Shown piece by piece: positions 56,563 through 64,000 of a stretch of 64,000 bases of DNA; positions within the stretch are counted from its first letter, which is position 1, and every line of letters starts with the position of its first letter. Where the stretch lies: NCBI RefSeq assembly GCF_001299635.1, contig NZ_JRHN01000046.1, positions 54,495 to 118,494 on the forward strand, in the 5' to 3' direction. The notes under the pieces are model-generated. The model was not told the origin of the DNA. It saw only the letters and a list, made by a program, of their open reading frames with translations, and ran no database searches. Origin of the DNA: Clostridioides difficile (GTDB lineage Bacteria; Bacillota; Clostridia; Peptostreptococcales; Peptostreptococcaceae). The position numbers were made by a program, and so were the translations under genes.

Positions 56563-58137
56563 TTATTTATAAATTGTATATACATTTCTTCCATTCTTTT
56601 TAGATTGGTATAAAGCTAAGTCAGCTTTTTTAATAAGAGTTAATTCATCACAACCATGCACATGCATCTCATTATATATCCCAAAAGATAAAGTAAGTTG
56701 TTTGGAATTTTTACTTTTTAAATGTACAATGTTTTTGTCTTTCAGTTCTTTTTGAACTGACTTAACAAATGTAATAATTTCATCATCACTTCTATCTACA
56801 AATATGCATGTGAATTCATCTCCTCCATATCGTGCAGCAAAAGCATTGTCTGGCAAGTTCTTCTTTAATAAATTAGCAACTTCTTTTATTACATCATCGC
56901 CTTTTGAATGACCATAGTAGTCATTATATTCTTTAAAAAAATCTATATCAACCATAACATATCCAATAGATAAAGTCCCATCACCTTGTATTAATTTACT
57001 GATAACTTTACTACTGTATCTTCGATTATAAATTTTTGTAAGTTCATCTATATCTGCTACTACTTGCAAACTAGCTTGCTTTTTCAACATGAGATTCTGT
57101 TCTTTTTCTGTTTCATATAGAGAAATAAGGCTTTTAAAGCTTTCTCTTGTTGATATTTTACTTGCCATTTCCCCTTTTAATATGGTCTCGTAAAAAGTTT
57201 CATAAAGTTCATCAGTTTCATGACCAAATAAAATTGCATATTGGACATGTAATTCTTGAATCTTTATCATTATATCCTGATCTGCATTTTTATACAGTGT
57301 ATCTAATTGTTTTAAACACCATGCTGCATTTTCTTCTCTCTTCAACAAAAGTAAAAATTCCATCAGATTTAAATAAATAGATTTCAGTAAAAACGCATTC
57401 TCTTTACTTTTAATCAGCTTTTTTATCAAATTATCTATTTTATGTAATGCTTCTATTTCCTTATTTTCTAATAATAAGAGACGTATTTCCCCTTCCATAA
57501 ATAACAAAGGTAAAATGCCAACTTCACATTTTACACTTAAACATTCCTCATGATATTTTCTAGCCTTATCCAATTCTCCTTGGACACAATAAAGATGTAA
57601 TAGGTTGACAAGTATAGATTTGTAATAAAAGACCACATTTTTTATAGGAACCTCTTTTATAACATCTAATGCTCTTGTATAGAATTGCTCTGCAACTGTA
57701 TATACACCACTTGTGTAAAATATGTCTGCAATATTGTTATAGAAAATAGCACATGATTTTTTATCTTTAATTTTATAAGCAGTTTGAATACCTTTTAAAT
57801 ATATAGTAAGTGCTGCTATTTCGTCACAAATAGTAATATTTCGTAAACCCTCTATTTTAAAATATTCAATTAAAACATCAAAATAGTTTTTATTCTCAGC
57901 AAGTTCTCTTGCCTTCTCTGAATGAAAATTATAAGCATCTACATCCCATTTCATTTGAAAATATTGTGCTAAATACACATGAGCTAATGCTTGTCCATAG
58001 AAACAGTTTAACTGTTCTGATATCGTCAATAATCTATCACAATCATGTTTATTAAATCTAAGACTATGTTCGAAACGGTGCTGAATTCGCTCAATTATCA
58101 ATTGAATTTGTTCAAATAGTACATTATAGTTATTCAT
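56563..58137 (-). CDS. TPR-GGDEF diguanylate cyclase 2
   Basis: The 524-residue soluble protein has an N-terminal helical array of TPR-like repeats (about 30-340; for example FYNNIADIFYTSGVYTVAEQFYTRAL near 135) and a C-terminal GGDEF domain (about 355-522) with an intact RYGGDEFTCIF signature, the nucleotide and Mg residues DIDFFKEYNDYYGHSKGDDV and no RxxD inhibitory site that I can see. It should make c-di-GMP from GTP. The start overlaps the end of the first cyclase by 8 bases (ATGAATAA), so the two are co-translated. It has no membrane span. Confidence 0.9.
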   Translation of the reverse strand: MNNYNVLFEQIQLIIERIQHRFEHSLRFNKHDCDRLLTISEQLNCFYGQALAHVYLAQYFQMKWDVDAYNFHSEKARELAENKNYFDVLIEYFKIEGLRNITICDEIAALTIYLKGIQTAYKIKDKKSCAIFYNNIADIFYTSGVYTVAEQFYTRALDVIKEVPIKNVVFYYKSILVNLLHLYCVQGELDKARKYHEECLSVKCEVGILPLLFMEGEIRLLLLENKEIEALHKIDNLIKKLIKSKENAFLLKSIYLNLMEFLLLLKREENAAWCLKQLDTLYKNADQDIMIKIQELHVQYAILFGHETDELYETFYETILKGEMASKISTRESFKSLISLYETEKEQNLMLKKQASLQVVADIDELTKIYNRRYSSKVISKLIQGDGTLSIGYVMVDIDFFKEYNDYYGHSKGDDVIKEVANLLKKNLPDNAFAARYGGDEFTCIFVDRSDDEIITFVKSVQKELKDKNIVHLKSKNSKQLTLSFGIYNEMHVHGCDELTLIKKADLALYQSKKNGRNVYTIYK

Positions 58138-59731
58138 TATGCACCCCTTCCATAGAAATTATTGATTTAGAGTTATTTCTACCATTATTCTTTACAACAT
58201 ATAGTGCTTTGTCCACTTCATCAAATAAATTAAGTAAATCCACTTTAGTTGAAACGGTCTTATTTCCATAGCCAATTGACAGTGTTATTATTTTTGAACA
58301 TCGTGAATGTATATGTTCAATATTTTTTTCTTTTATTGCTTCTTTTATTTGATTCACATATTCATCCATTTGTTCAAAGTTCAAATCCCAACTAAGGCAG
58401 ATAAATTCGTCGCCACCATAGCGAAAGATGGCCATTTGTTCATTTGCCTTCTCTTTTAAGGTACTCGCTACTTGTTTTAATATTTCATCTCCTGCTAAAT
58501 GCCCATAATAATCATTGTATTCTTTAAAGTAATCAATATCAAATATTGCAAGACCGATATTTGTATATTTATTGCTATTGATAATTTCATCTTGCTTAAT
58601 ATTAAAATAATAACGATTATATATATTAGTCAATTCATCATAATTTACAAGGTCATACAATTCTTTTAATACTTTTTTTGATTGATTATACTTAGTATAG
58701 GTATCATTTAATTCAATTTTTGCAACTAAACCTTCGATTTTTAATAGATTTACTTGAGCCTGTGCTTTTAAATATAAATCGTAGTACTCACGATAATGGT
58801 AATATAGTTCTTGTTTTGTCTCAAACCTCTGTGAGTACTGAATATTCAACTTACACAACTTCAATAAAGGCTCTGGCTCATCTTCTTTTATTAGCTCTCG
58901 TAAGGCTTGTAATAATTCACTTGATTTGATTTGATTTTTAATATGTATCATTGATTCCAATGCATTCATCAAAAACTCTATGATATAAATTCGATTTGGA
59001 AAAGTCATAATTCCATCATTGAACATTTCCTGTAAATAATATAAACTCTTTTCTTCATCCTTTATCTCTGAATAATAAAGCAAATATGCATAATCAACAT
59101 ATAATTTTAAATCTTTATCTTCAAAGGGAAGTGAACTCAATTCTTCAATAGTTGATTTCATAAATTCAAGTTTACCTAATTTTAAATATACATTAATGAA
59201 ATTAATTAATAGTATTCTCAGAAAGCGTGGTTTTGTATCTGGCAAAGAACGTAATACTTCCATCGCTTTATCTAAATAAAGCAATGCTTCATCATATAGT
59301 TCATAGTCCAAATAATAAGCACTAATATTTCCATAATTCATACCAATTCGGTATTTGATATCTAATTTTTCAGAAACATCCAGAGCTTTTAAAGTGTATT
59401 TAAATGCAGATTGTTTATCATACGAATTTGAAAAAAGTAAACTATATAATGAATAAAACTTTTCTAATAACTCACTTGGATTCTTTTCATTGATATACTC
59501 TTGTGCGTACTCCAATTCTTTTGATACACATTTCATATTTGATTCTACATAGAAATAATAATCGGCACGCCATATATATCCAAAAGCCACACTTTGCCAA
59601 TCTTTACTTTCTTTTGCAAGCGAAATCAGTTTATCACAAAGCCCACAAATAACATCATCGTTTACATTAATGTTTTCATGTATTTTTCTCTTTAATTCCT
59701 CAATTTCACACAAAGTATAGTTTTCAATCAT
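58130..59731 (-). CDS. TPR-GGDEF diguanylate cyclase 1
   Basis: The 533-residue protein shares the layout of its neighbour: TPR-like helices (about 20-330, e.g. RIGMNYGNISAYYLDYELYDEALLYLDKAM near 130) followed by a GGDEF domain (about 360-525) with RYGGDEFICL and DIDYFKEYNDYYGHLAGDEIL. The two proteins differ enough to suggest an old duplication. Cytoplasmic, with no PAS, GAF or receiver domain, so the TPR array is the likely sensory part. It is the first gene of the operon, just downstream of a promoter (59761-59790). Confidence 0.9.
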   Translation of the reverse strand: MIENYTLCEIEELKRKIHENINVNDDVICGLCDKLISLAKESKDWQSVAFGYIWRADYYFYVESNMKCVSKELEYAQEYINEKNPSELLEKFYSLYSLLFSNSYDKQSAFKYTLKALDVSEKLDIKYRIGMNYGNISAYYLDYELYDEALLYLDKAMEVLRSLPDTKPRFLRILLINFINVYLKLGKLEFMKSTIEELSSLPFEDKDLKLYVDYAYLLYYSEIKDEEKSLYYLQEMFNDGIMTFPNRIYIIEFLMNALESMIHIKNQIKSSELLQALRELIKEDEPEPLLKLCKLNIQYSQRFETKQELYYHYREYYDLYLKAQAQVNLLKIEGLVAKIELNDTYTKYNQSKKVLKELYDLVNYDELTNIYNRYYFNIKQDEIINSNKYTNIGLAIFDIDYFKEYNDYYGHLAGDEILKQVASTLKEKANEQMAIFRYGGDEFICLSWDLNFEQMDEYVNQIKEAIKEKNIEHIHSRCSKIITLSIGYGNKTVSTKVDLLNLFDEVDKALYVVKNNGRNNSKSIISMEGVHNE

Positions 59732-59760
59732 GACATTACTCCAAATTCATTTTTTATAAC

Positions 59761-59790
59761 ATTATAACACGCAAGTACAGCTTTCCACAA
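59761..59790 (-). promoter_or_regulatory. Promoter of the c-di-GMP/oligopeptide operon
   Basis: On the minus strand TTGTGG (59785-59790), 18 bases, TATAAT (59761-59766) with an extended -10 (TG one base before). The leader would be about 25 bases to the first cyclase ATG with a GGAG ribosome site. Confidence 0.55.
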
Positions 59791-60074
59791 TGAGATATCA
59801 ATTTGTGTCTCATAAGTATTAAACAGATATATGATTATCTCTTGTAGTAATTAATATACCTTTTTTGCCTTAGATATCAATAACTTATAGATTCTTATAA
59901 GAACTGTATTGGTATAATAATTATTTTAGTTTATAATTATAGTACCATGTGTTTATAATACCTTTATTTGCCACAATTATAATCTAGTTTTTGCTTTTTT
60001 ACAGAGCAAGTATCACATAAATTAAAAGTAATCAATAAGCATGTTTTTATTTTTTGTACAAATTTTATACAAAA
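59791..60074. other. Upstream region of the operon
   Basis: This AT-rich stretch lies between the glyA terminator and the promoter of the cyclase operon. I see several A/T tracts and short repeats but no operator, RNA element or ORF that I can defend. Confidence 0.35.
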
Positions 60075-60113
60075 AAAGGAGATGATTCAAATTTTATTTT
60101 GAGGCATCCCCTT
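60075..60113 (-). terminator. Terminator of glyA
   Basis: On the minus strand AAGGGGATGCCTCAAAAT pairs with ATTTGAATCATCTCCTT (with mismatches in the middle) followed by TTTTTT. Confidence 0.7.
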
Positions 60114-60183
60114 ATAGTAATTATATATTATTAGGTTTTATGTTATAGGCTTTATAAGTTGTGGGTTATATAAATCAATATAC

Positions 60184-61440
60184 TTAATCTTCAAAATACC
60201 CTTCTGGATATAATGGGAACTTAGATATAAGCTCCTGAGCTTCCTCTTTACAATCATCTAATACTTCTTTATTATCAATATTTTCTGCTACCTTATTCAT
60301 TATTCCTGCTATCTGTATAACTTCTTTCTCTTTAAGGCCTCTTTGAGATATTGATGTAAGACCTATACGAACACCACTAGTTACAAATGGTGACTGTGGG
60401 TCATCAGGTATAACATTTTTATTAACTGTTATTCCTACATATTCAAGAGCTTTTTCAAATTGTTTTCCTGTAAGATTTTTGCTTCTTAAATCAACCATAA
60501 CTATATGGTTATCAGTTCCTCCACTTACAATGCTAAAACCATGTGAAATAAGTTCAGATGCTAAGGTTTGAGCATTTACTACCACTTGTTCCATTATTTG
60601 TTTAAATTTATCTGTACTCAAGTATAATAGCGAAAAGGCTTTCGCTGCAACTGTATTAAGATGTATAGAACCTAATGTTCCTGGGAAAACCCCTTTATCA
60701 AGTTTCTTTGCATGTTCAGCTTTGCAAAGTACAATACCACTTCTTGGTCCACAGAAAGTTTTTGTTGTAGATGAAGAAACAAAATCTGCATAAGGTACAG
60801 GGCTAGGAATTACTTTTGCAGCTACCAATCCTGCAACATGTGCCATATCTACCATAAAGTAAGCCCCTACTTCTTTTGCAACCTTTGATATTCTTTCATA
60901 GTCTATTAATCTTGGATATGAACTTGCTCCTGCAATTATCAGCTTTGGTTTACATTCTTTTGCCTTTGCTTCAAGAGCATCATAATCTATACGTCCAGTA
61001 CTTGGGTCTACTCCATAAAACTCATATTTATAAATATCATGTAAAAAGTTAACTGTACTACCATGTGTTAAGTGTCCACCTTGGTCAAGACGCATACTTA
61101 AAACAGTATCATTTGGTTTTAATATTGATGAATATACACAATAATTGGCTGTAGAGCCTGAATATGGCTGTACATTTACATGTTCTGCTCCAAATACTTC
61201 TTTTGCACGTTTGATTGCTAGAGTTTCAAGTTTATCTGCTTCTTCAGAACCTGCTTGAAAACGAGCACCTGGATAACCTTCTTCAGTTTTATTTGTAAAT
61301 ACACATCCACTTAATTCAAGTACTTCTGTTGGTGCTGTGCTTTCAGAAGCTATCATTTCAATATTATGCTCTTGTCTAACTAACTCCCCAGCCACAATGT
61401 TATATAACTCTGGGTCTGAAATTTTTGTTGTTTTTAACAT
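60184..61440 (-). CDS. glyA: Serine hydroxymethyltransferase
   Basis: This 418-residue PLP enzyme interconverts serine and glycine with tetrahydrofolate. Landmarks are IEMIASESTAP near 28, GYPGARFQAG near 55, VNVQPYSGSTANY near 93, DMAHVAGLVAA near 200 and the PLP-lysine segment VSSSTTKTFCGPRSG near 228 (the family form is VTTTTHKTLRGPRGG; here the His before Lys is Thr). It is the last gene before the c-di-GMP operon and is followed by a terminator. The start has a GGGG-type site. Confidence 0.95.
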   Translation of the reverse strand: MLKTTKISDPELYNIVAGELVRQEHNIEMIASESTAPTEVLELSGCVFTNKTEEGYPGARFQAGSEEADKLETLAIKRAKEVFGAEHVNVQPYSGSTANYCVYSSILKPNDTVLSMRLDQGGHLTHGSTVNFLHDIYKYEFYGVDPSTGRIDYDALEAKAKECKPKLIIAGASSYPRLIDYERISKVAKEVGAYFMVDMAHVAGLVAAKVIPSPVPYADFVSSSTTKTFCGPRSGIVLCKAEHAKKLDKGVFPGTLGSIHLNTVAAKAFSLLYLSTDKFKQIMEQVVVNAQTLASELISHGFSIVSGGTDNHIVMVDLRSKNLTGKQFEKALEYVGITVNKNVIPDDPQSPFVTSGVRIGLTSISQRGLKEKEVIQIAGIMNKVAENIDNKEVLDDCKEEAQELISKFPLYPEGYFED

Positions 61441-61623
61441 AATAACACCCCTTTTTAATTTAATTATTTTTATAAATTTAATTTAACTTTGTTTATATTT
61501 ATATTTTACTACATTATTTAAATTAAATATATTATCATATCTTGCAATTTATTTAACTATTTTGACTTTTTAAATTTAGATTATATAAAAATTTCTTTAA
61601 CTAGAAACTATTCATTAGTGCCT

Positions 61624-62712
61624 CTATTCCTGACTTTGTGTTGATTTTTCTCTACATGTGACTGCTTTATATACCATACAAACTAAAATCAAAAGTCCCA
61701 TATAACCTGTATATGGATATAAAATATTTACAAGTTTACCAAATGGTAAAAACCCACCTATACAAGCCAAAATAGCTATTACTGTTGTTACAAGTTTAAA
61801 TTTAGGGTGTTCATCTTCAACTATTCTATTAGTTACAGACCATAAAAGTGGAACAGCTGTTGTATAAATACCTAATATAAGTGCAACTGAGAAAAGCACA
61901 CCCACAATAGGGGATATATTATCTGCTAAATAAAGTGATGGTATTTCTTTCATATATAGATTTCCTATATCTGAAATCATAGCTAAATACATAACAATTC
62001 CAGCAGTCATAAATACTACTCCACCTAATAGACCTCCCCAGAAAGCATCCTTTTTACTTTCAATAGAAGCCCCCATACCTGTTAAAAAAACAATCATTAC
62101 AATAATATTTAATGTATTATATATTACGCCTGAAACTATTGGACTTCCTGATGCTTTTGTAACTTCAATATTCTTCATAGCTTCTCCAACCATAGATAAC
62201 CCATCGAAATGTTTGAATAAGCTTATTAACCCAACAGCAATTGTAAATACTGCTATTACTGGCCCAATACGACCAAGTATACCTACTAATTTTTCTAATC
62301 CCATAGATACTGTAATTAATGTAGCTACTGCCATTAAAACTCTTCCCAAATAAGGATTTATGCCATAGTATTCAGTTAAAGTTGAGCCTGCACCTGAAAT
62401 CATTACTATAAGAATTCCAAATAAAAATATTGGGCTAAACCATTCATAAAATTTTCCTAAAATTTTTCCACAATAAAAAGTGTAAATTCTAGTTGGTTCC
62501 TTAAGTTTTAATTCTCTACCTCTAGTTATAACTTCAGCACCAAGAAATGAAAATAATACCATTGATATTAATGCTCCAACTAGACCCATATACCCTTGAG
62601 AGGCAAAAAATTGGAGTATTTCTTGACCTGTTGCAAATCCAGAACCAATTGCCGTTGCTAAATAAGCTCCTGCAATACAGATAATATTTTTCACATTCAT
62701 TTTGTCTGACAT
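61624..62712 (-). CDS. YkvI-family membrane transporter
   Basis: The 362-residue protein has about ten membrane spans and begins CIAGAYLATAIGSGFATGQEILQFF, with the unwound-helix Gly-rich motif seen in APC-superfamily carriers; GTGMGASIESKKDAFWG-like loop near 215. YkvI-type proteins are uncharacterised; an amino acid substrate is plausible by superfamily. It lies 183 bases upstream of glyA on the same strand. Confidence 0.78.
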   Translation of the reverse strand: MSDKMNVKNIICIAGAYLATAIGSGFATGQEILQFFASQGYMGLVGALISMVLFSFLGAEVITRGRELKLKEPTRIYTFYCGKILGKFYEWFSPIFLFGILIVMISGAGSTLTEYYGINPYLGRVLMAVATLITVSMGLEKLVGILGRIGPVIAVFTIAVGLISLFKHFDGLSMVGEAMKNIEVTKASGSPIVSGVIYNTLNIIVMIVFLTGMGASIESKKDAFWGGLLGGVVFMTAGIVMYLAMISDIGNLYMKEIPSLYLADNISPIVGVLFSVALILGIYTTAVPLLWSVTNRIVEDEHPKFKLVTTVIAILACIGGFLPFGKLVNILYPYTGYMGLLILVCMVYKAVTCREKSTQSQE

Positions 62713-62902
62713 ATTAAATTACCTCCATTATAAAGTTACCTTCTTCAACAAATATAAATCCTTAGTAAATTAAATGAAAATTCTGTCTTTTCGGAACAGT
62801 ATTTGATTTACTTTCTTATTTTATATATCTTTTTTTTTATTTATATATATTTTTTTATATAAATAGGTATAGCTTTTATAAGGTTTAATATTATTAAATA
62901 TG

Positions 62903-62916
62903 TTTAAAGCGCTTTA
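62903..62916. promoter_or_regulatory. Perfect 14-bp palindrome upstream of the transporter
   Basis: TTAAAGCGCTTTAA is a perfect palindrome with the central GCGC rare in this AT-rich DNA, between the transporter and the response-regulator gene. It could be an operator, possibly cre-like, for the transporter. Binding protein unknown. Confidence 0.35.
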
Positions 62917-62992
62917 ATTTTTACTATAATTAAAGTATACTTATTCAGACACTCTCAAACAATTATCTATATTGACTTTTTATTTATCAATT

Positions 62993-63691
62993 TCAATTTT
63001 TAGCATTTAATTTATAGACCTTTGGAGTCATTCCTTTTTCTATCTTAAAATTTTTGTAGAAATTATTTAGACTATTATAACCAACCATTTCTGCAATCTC
63101 ATTTATACTTTTTGTAGTATTTTCAAGTAACTCAATTGACTTTTCTATTCTTATATGATTTAGATATGATATAAAAGTTGTATTCAAATTACTTTTAAAA
63201 ATCCTAGATATATTAGATGGATTAGTTAAAAATAACTTAGCACAATCATTTAGTTTTAAATCCTTACTATAATTTAAATTTATATACTCTAGTATCTCAT
63301 TTAATAAATTATTATTAGTATATTGATAACCAATAATATTTTCTATAGTCTTATTAAACTCGTCTATGTCTAATGGTTTAAGAAGTATATCTTTCACATT
63401 TAATCTCAAGGCTTTTTGCGCATATTCAAAATAATCAAAAGCAGTTATTACCACAAAGTTTATTTTTTTAGATAGGTGAGATGTTTTTTCTATTACTTCT
63501 AACCCATTATATATGGGCATCTGAATATCTATAAACACTATGTCTGGCTCTAAATCAATTATTTTATCTACTGCTTCATCACCAGATGTTGCTTTACCAA
63601 CAATCTTTATCGGCATATCTTTCATTTCTATAAAGTGTGTTATTATTTTTAAAACAGCTTCTTCATCATCTATTATTAGTGCTCTTCTCAT
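62993..63691 (-). CDS. YesN/AraC-type two-component response regulator
   Basis: The 232-residue protein has a receiver domain with the acidic pocket (DDEE near residue 8), phospho-acceptor Asp in IVFIDIQMP (near 55), Thr/Lys in VVITAFDYFEYAQKAL and ILLKPLD, then an AraC helix-turn-helix pair (SRIFKSNLNTTFISYLNHIRIEKSIELL and NEIAEMVGYNSLNNFYKNFKIEKGMTPKVYK). It is preceded by the end of a sensor kinase gene that is interrupted by a mobile element. Its target is not visible; the transporter downstream is a candidate. Confidence 0.9.
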   Translation of the reverse strand: MRRALIIDDEEAVLKIITHFIEMKDMPIKIVGKATSGDEAVDKIIDLEPDIVFIDIQMPIYNGLEVIEKTSHLSKKINFVVITAFDYFEYAQKALRLNVKDILLKPLDIDEFNKTIENIIGYQYTNNNLLNEILEYINLNYSKDLKLNDCAKLFLTNPSNISRIFKSNLNTTFISYLNHIRIEKSIELLENTTKSINEIAEMVGYNSLNNFYKNFKIEKGMTPKVYKLNAKN

Positions 63692-63804
63692 GAGAATTCC
63701 TCCCTTTTAGCTTAATAATATAAAAAAGTAAGATATATAAAACAACATAAAAACATCTAATATATTTCTTAACATTTATAAAACTCATTAACTTTAAACA
63801 AGCT

Positions 63805-63885
63805 CTATTCATATTCCTTACAATTTTCAATAGGAATTTTAATCATTATGTAAGTACCCTCTTTATCACTTGACTTTATGTCCAT
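63805..63885 (-). pseudogene. 3' end of a sensor histidine kinase gene, interrupted by an IS605/IStron element
   Basis: The frame from the element junction to TAG at 63805 encodes 26 residues, with SSDKEGTYIMIKIPIEN, which is the typical last strand of a HATPase_c domain (the G-T-x-I-x-I-x-I-P ending). It is followed 113 bases later by the response-regulator gene, the usual kinase-regulator order. The rest of the kinase would lie beyond the element, outside the window. If the element is an IStron, RNA splicing could restore the reading frame, so the gene may not be dead. Confidence 0.6.
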
Positions 63886-64000
63886 CTGAACCTCCCATGA
63901 CTAAAGTCACAGGATTCCTGCTTCATAGAATTTTGCATACTAAAATATGTCTTACCAATTCTCCACAGGCTATCCCCGTAGTTCCTACGGTTCTTACATA
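63886..64000 (-). mobile_element. Right end of a TnpB-type IS200/IS605 or IStron element with omega-RNA structure (runs off the window)
   Basis: On the minus strand the segment contains two hairpins (CCGTAG-GAA-CTACGG and TGACTTTAGTCA) and ends GTCATGGGAGGTTCAG, the conserved right-end/omega-RNA scaffold ending of clostridial IS605-family TnpB elements and of CdISt-type IStrons. The terminal G would fit the last base of a group I intron. The boundary at 63886 is assigned from where kinase-like coding begins. TnpB and any intron are outside the window. Confidence 0.7.

Noticed and set aside
60184..61440. Possible inactive glyA because the usual His before the PLP Lys is Thr
   Set aside because: The PLP lysine and the other family motifs are intact and the substitution alone does not support loss of function.
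62820..62880. T- and A-rich tract that looks like a terminator upstream of the transporter gene
   Set aside because: No matching stem precedes the T run in either direction; low-complexity sequence only.

Overview
This window is almost certainly chromosomal DNA of Clostridioides difficile. It is very AT-rich (by eye about 70% or more) and carries several C. difficile hallmarks: cell-wall proteins with three CWB2 repeats (Cwp8/Cwp9-like), the secreted Pro-Pro endopeptidase PPEP-1/Zmp1 beside its sortase-anchored adhesin substrate (the CD2830/CD2831 pair of strain 630), and c-di-GMP riboswitches of both classes in front of surface-protein genes. Locus names are from memory of the 630 genome; no search was run.

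Layout. 1-5.4 kb: distal end of the S-layer/cell-wall-protein region, with a dockerin-bearing surface protein behind a c-di-GMP-I riboswitch (cut by the left edge), a CWB2-CAP protein and a larger CWB2 protein. 5.7-12.1 kb: a housekeeping run on the minus strand, ruvC-ruvA-ruvB, queA, a membrane protein, tgt, yajC, a TIGR04086-type membrane protein and a 47-residue SCIFF peptide gene too short for ordinary ORF calling; a cluster of DnaA boxes lies between ruvB and queA. 12.3-14.6 kb: a BofC-like protein, a DUF1540 Cys-rich protein and a CmpB-like membrane protein. 14.7-19.7 kb: a GntR-controlled sugar-acid (threonate/erythronate-like) module of kinase, GntP permease and dehydrogenase. 19.8-25.3 kb: small proteins, a heterodimeric ABC exporter behind a probable attenuator with a leader peptide, and a DHFR-like reductase. 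25.6-31 kb: a PLP D-amino-acid enzyme, YjiG/YjiH-type membrane proteins, an M20 peptidase and an unrecognised regulator. 31-37 kb: MerR, flavodoxin, old-yellow-enzyme, MarR, aminotransferase and EamA genes. 37-41.3 kb: PPEP-1 and its adhesin. 41.4-49.5 kb: cation efflux protein, secreted hydrolase, polysaccharide deacetylase, ProX-like editing protein and a Ca2+-type P-ATPase. 49.7-59.8 kb: one long minus-strand transcription unit of two TPR-GGDEF diguanylate cyclases, one EAL phosphodiesterase and a complete five-gene oligopeptide ABC importer. 60.2-64 kb: glyA, a YkvI-type permease, a YesN-type response regulator and the last codons of its sensor kinase, interrupted by the right end of a TnpB-type IS605/IStron element that runs off the window.

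The connecting theme is c-di-GMP. The nucleotide can be made and destroyed by the 55-60 kb operon and is read by three riboswitches in this same window (CD2797-like, zmp1 and CD2831-like leaders). The most intriguing candidate system is the operon joining peptide import to c-di-GMP turnover, because the cyclases carry TPR arrays, the fold used by RRNPP proteins to read imported peptides. Other unusual items are the DnaA-box cluster, the exporter attenuator with its 7-residue leader ORF, the SCIFF peptide without an adjacent maturase, the GntR operator placed over a promoter, and the element in the sensor kinase gene.
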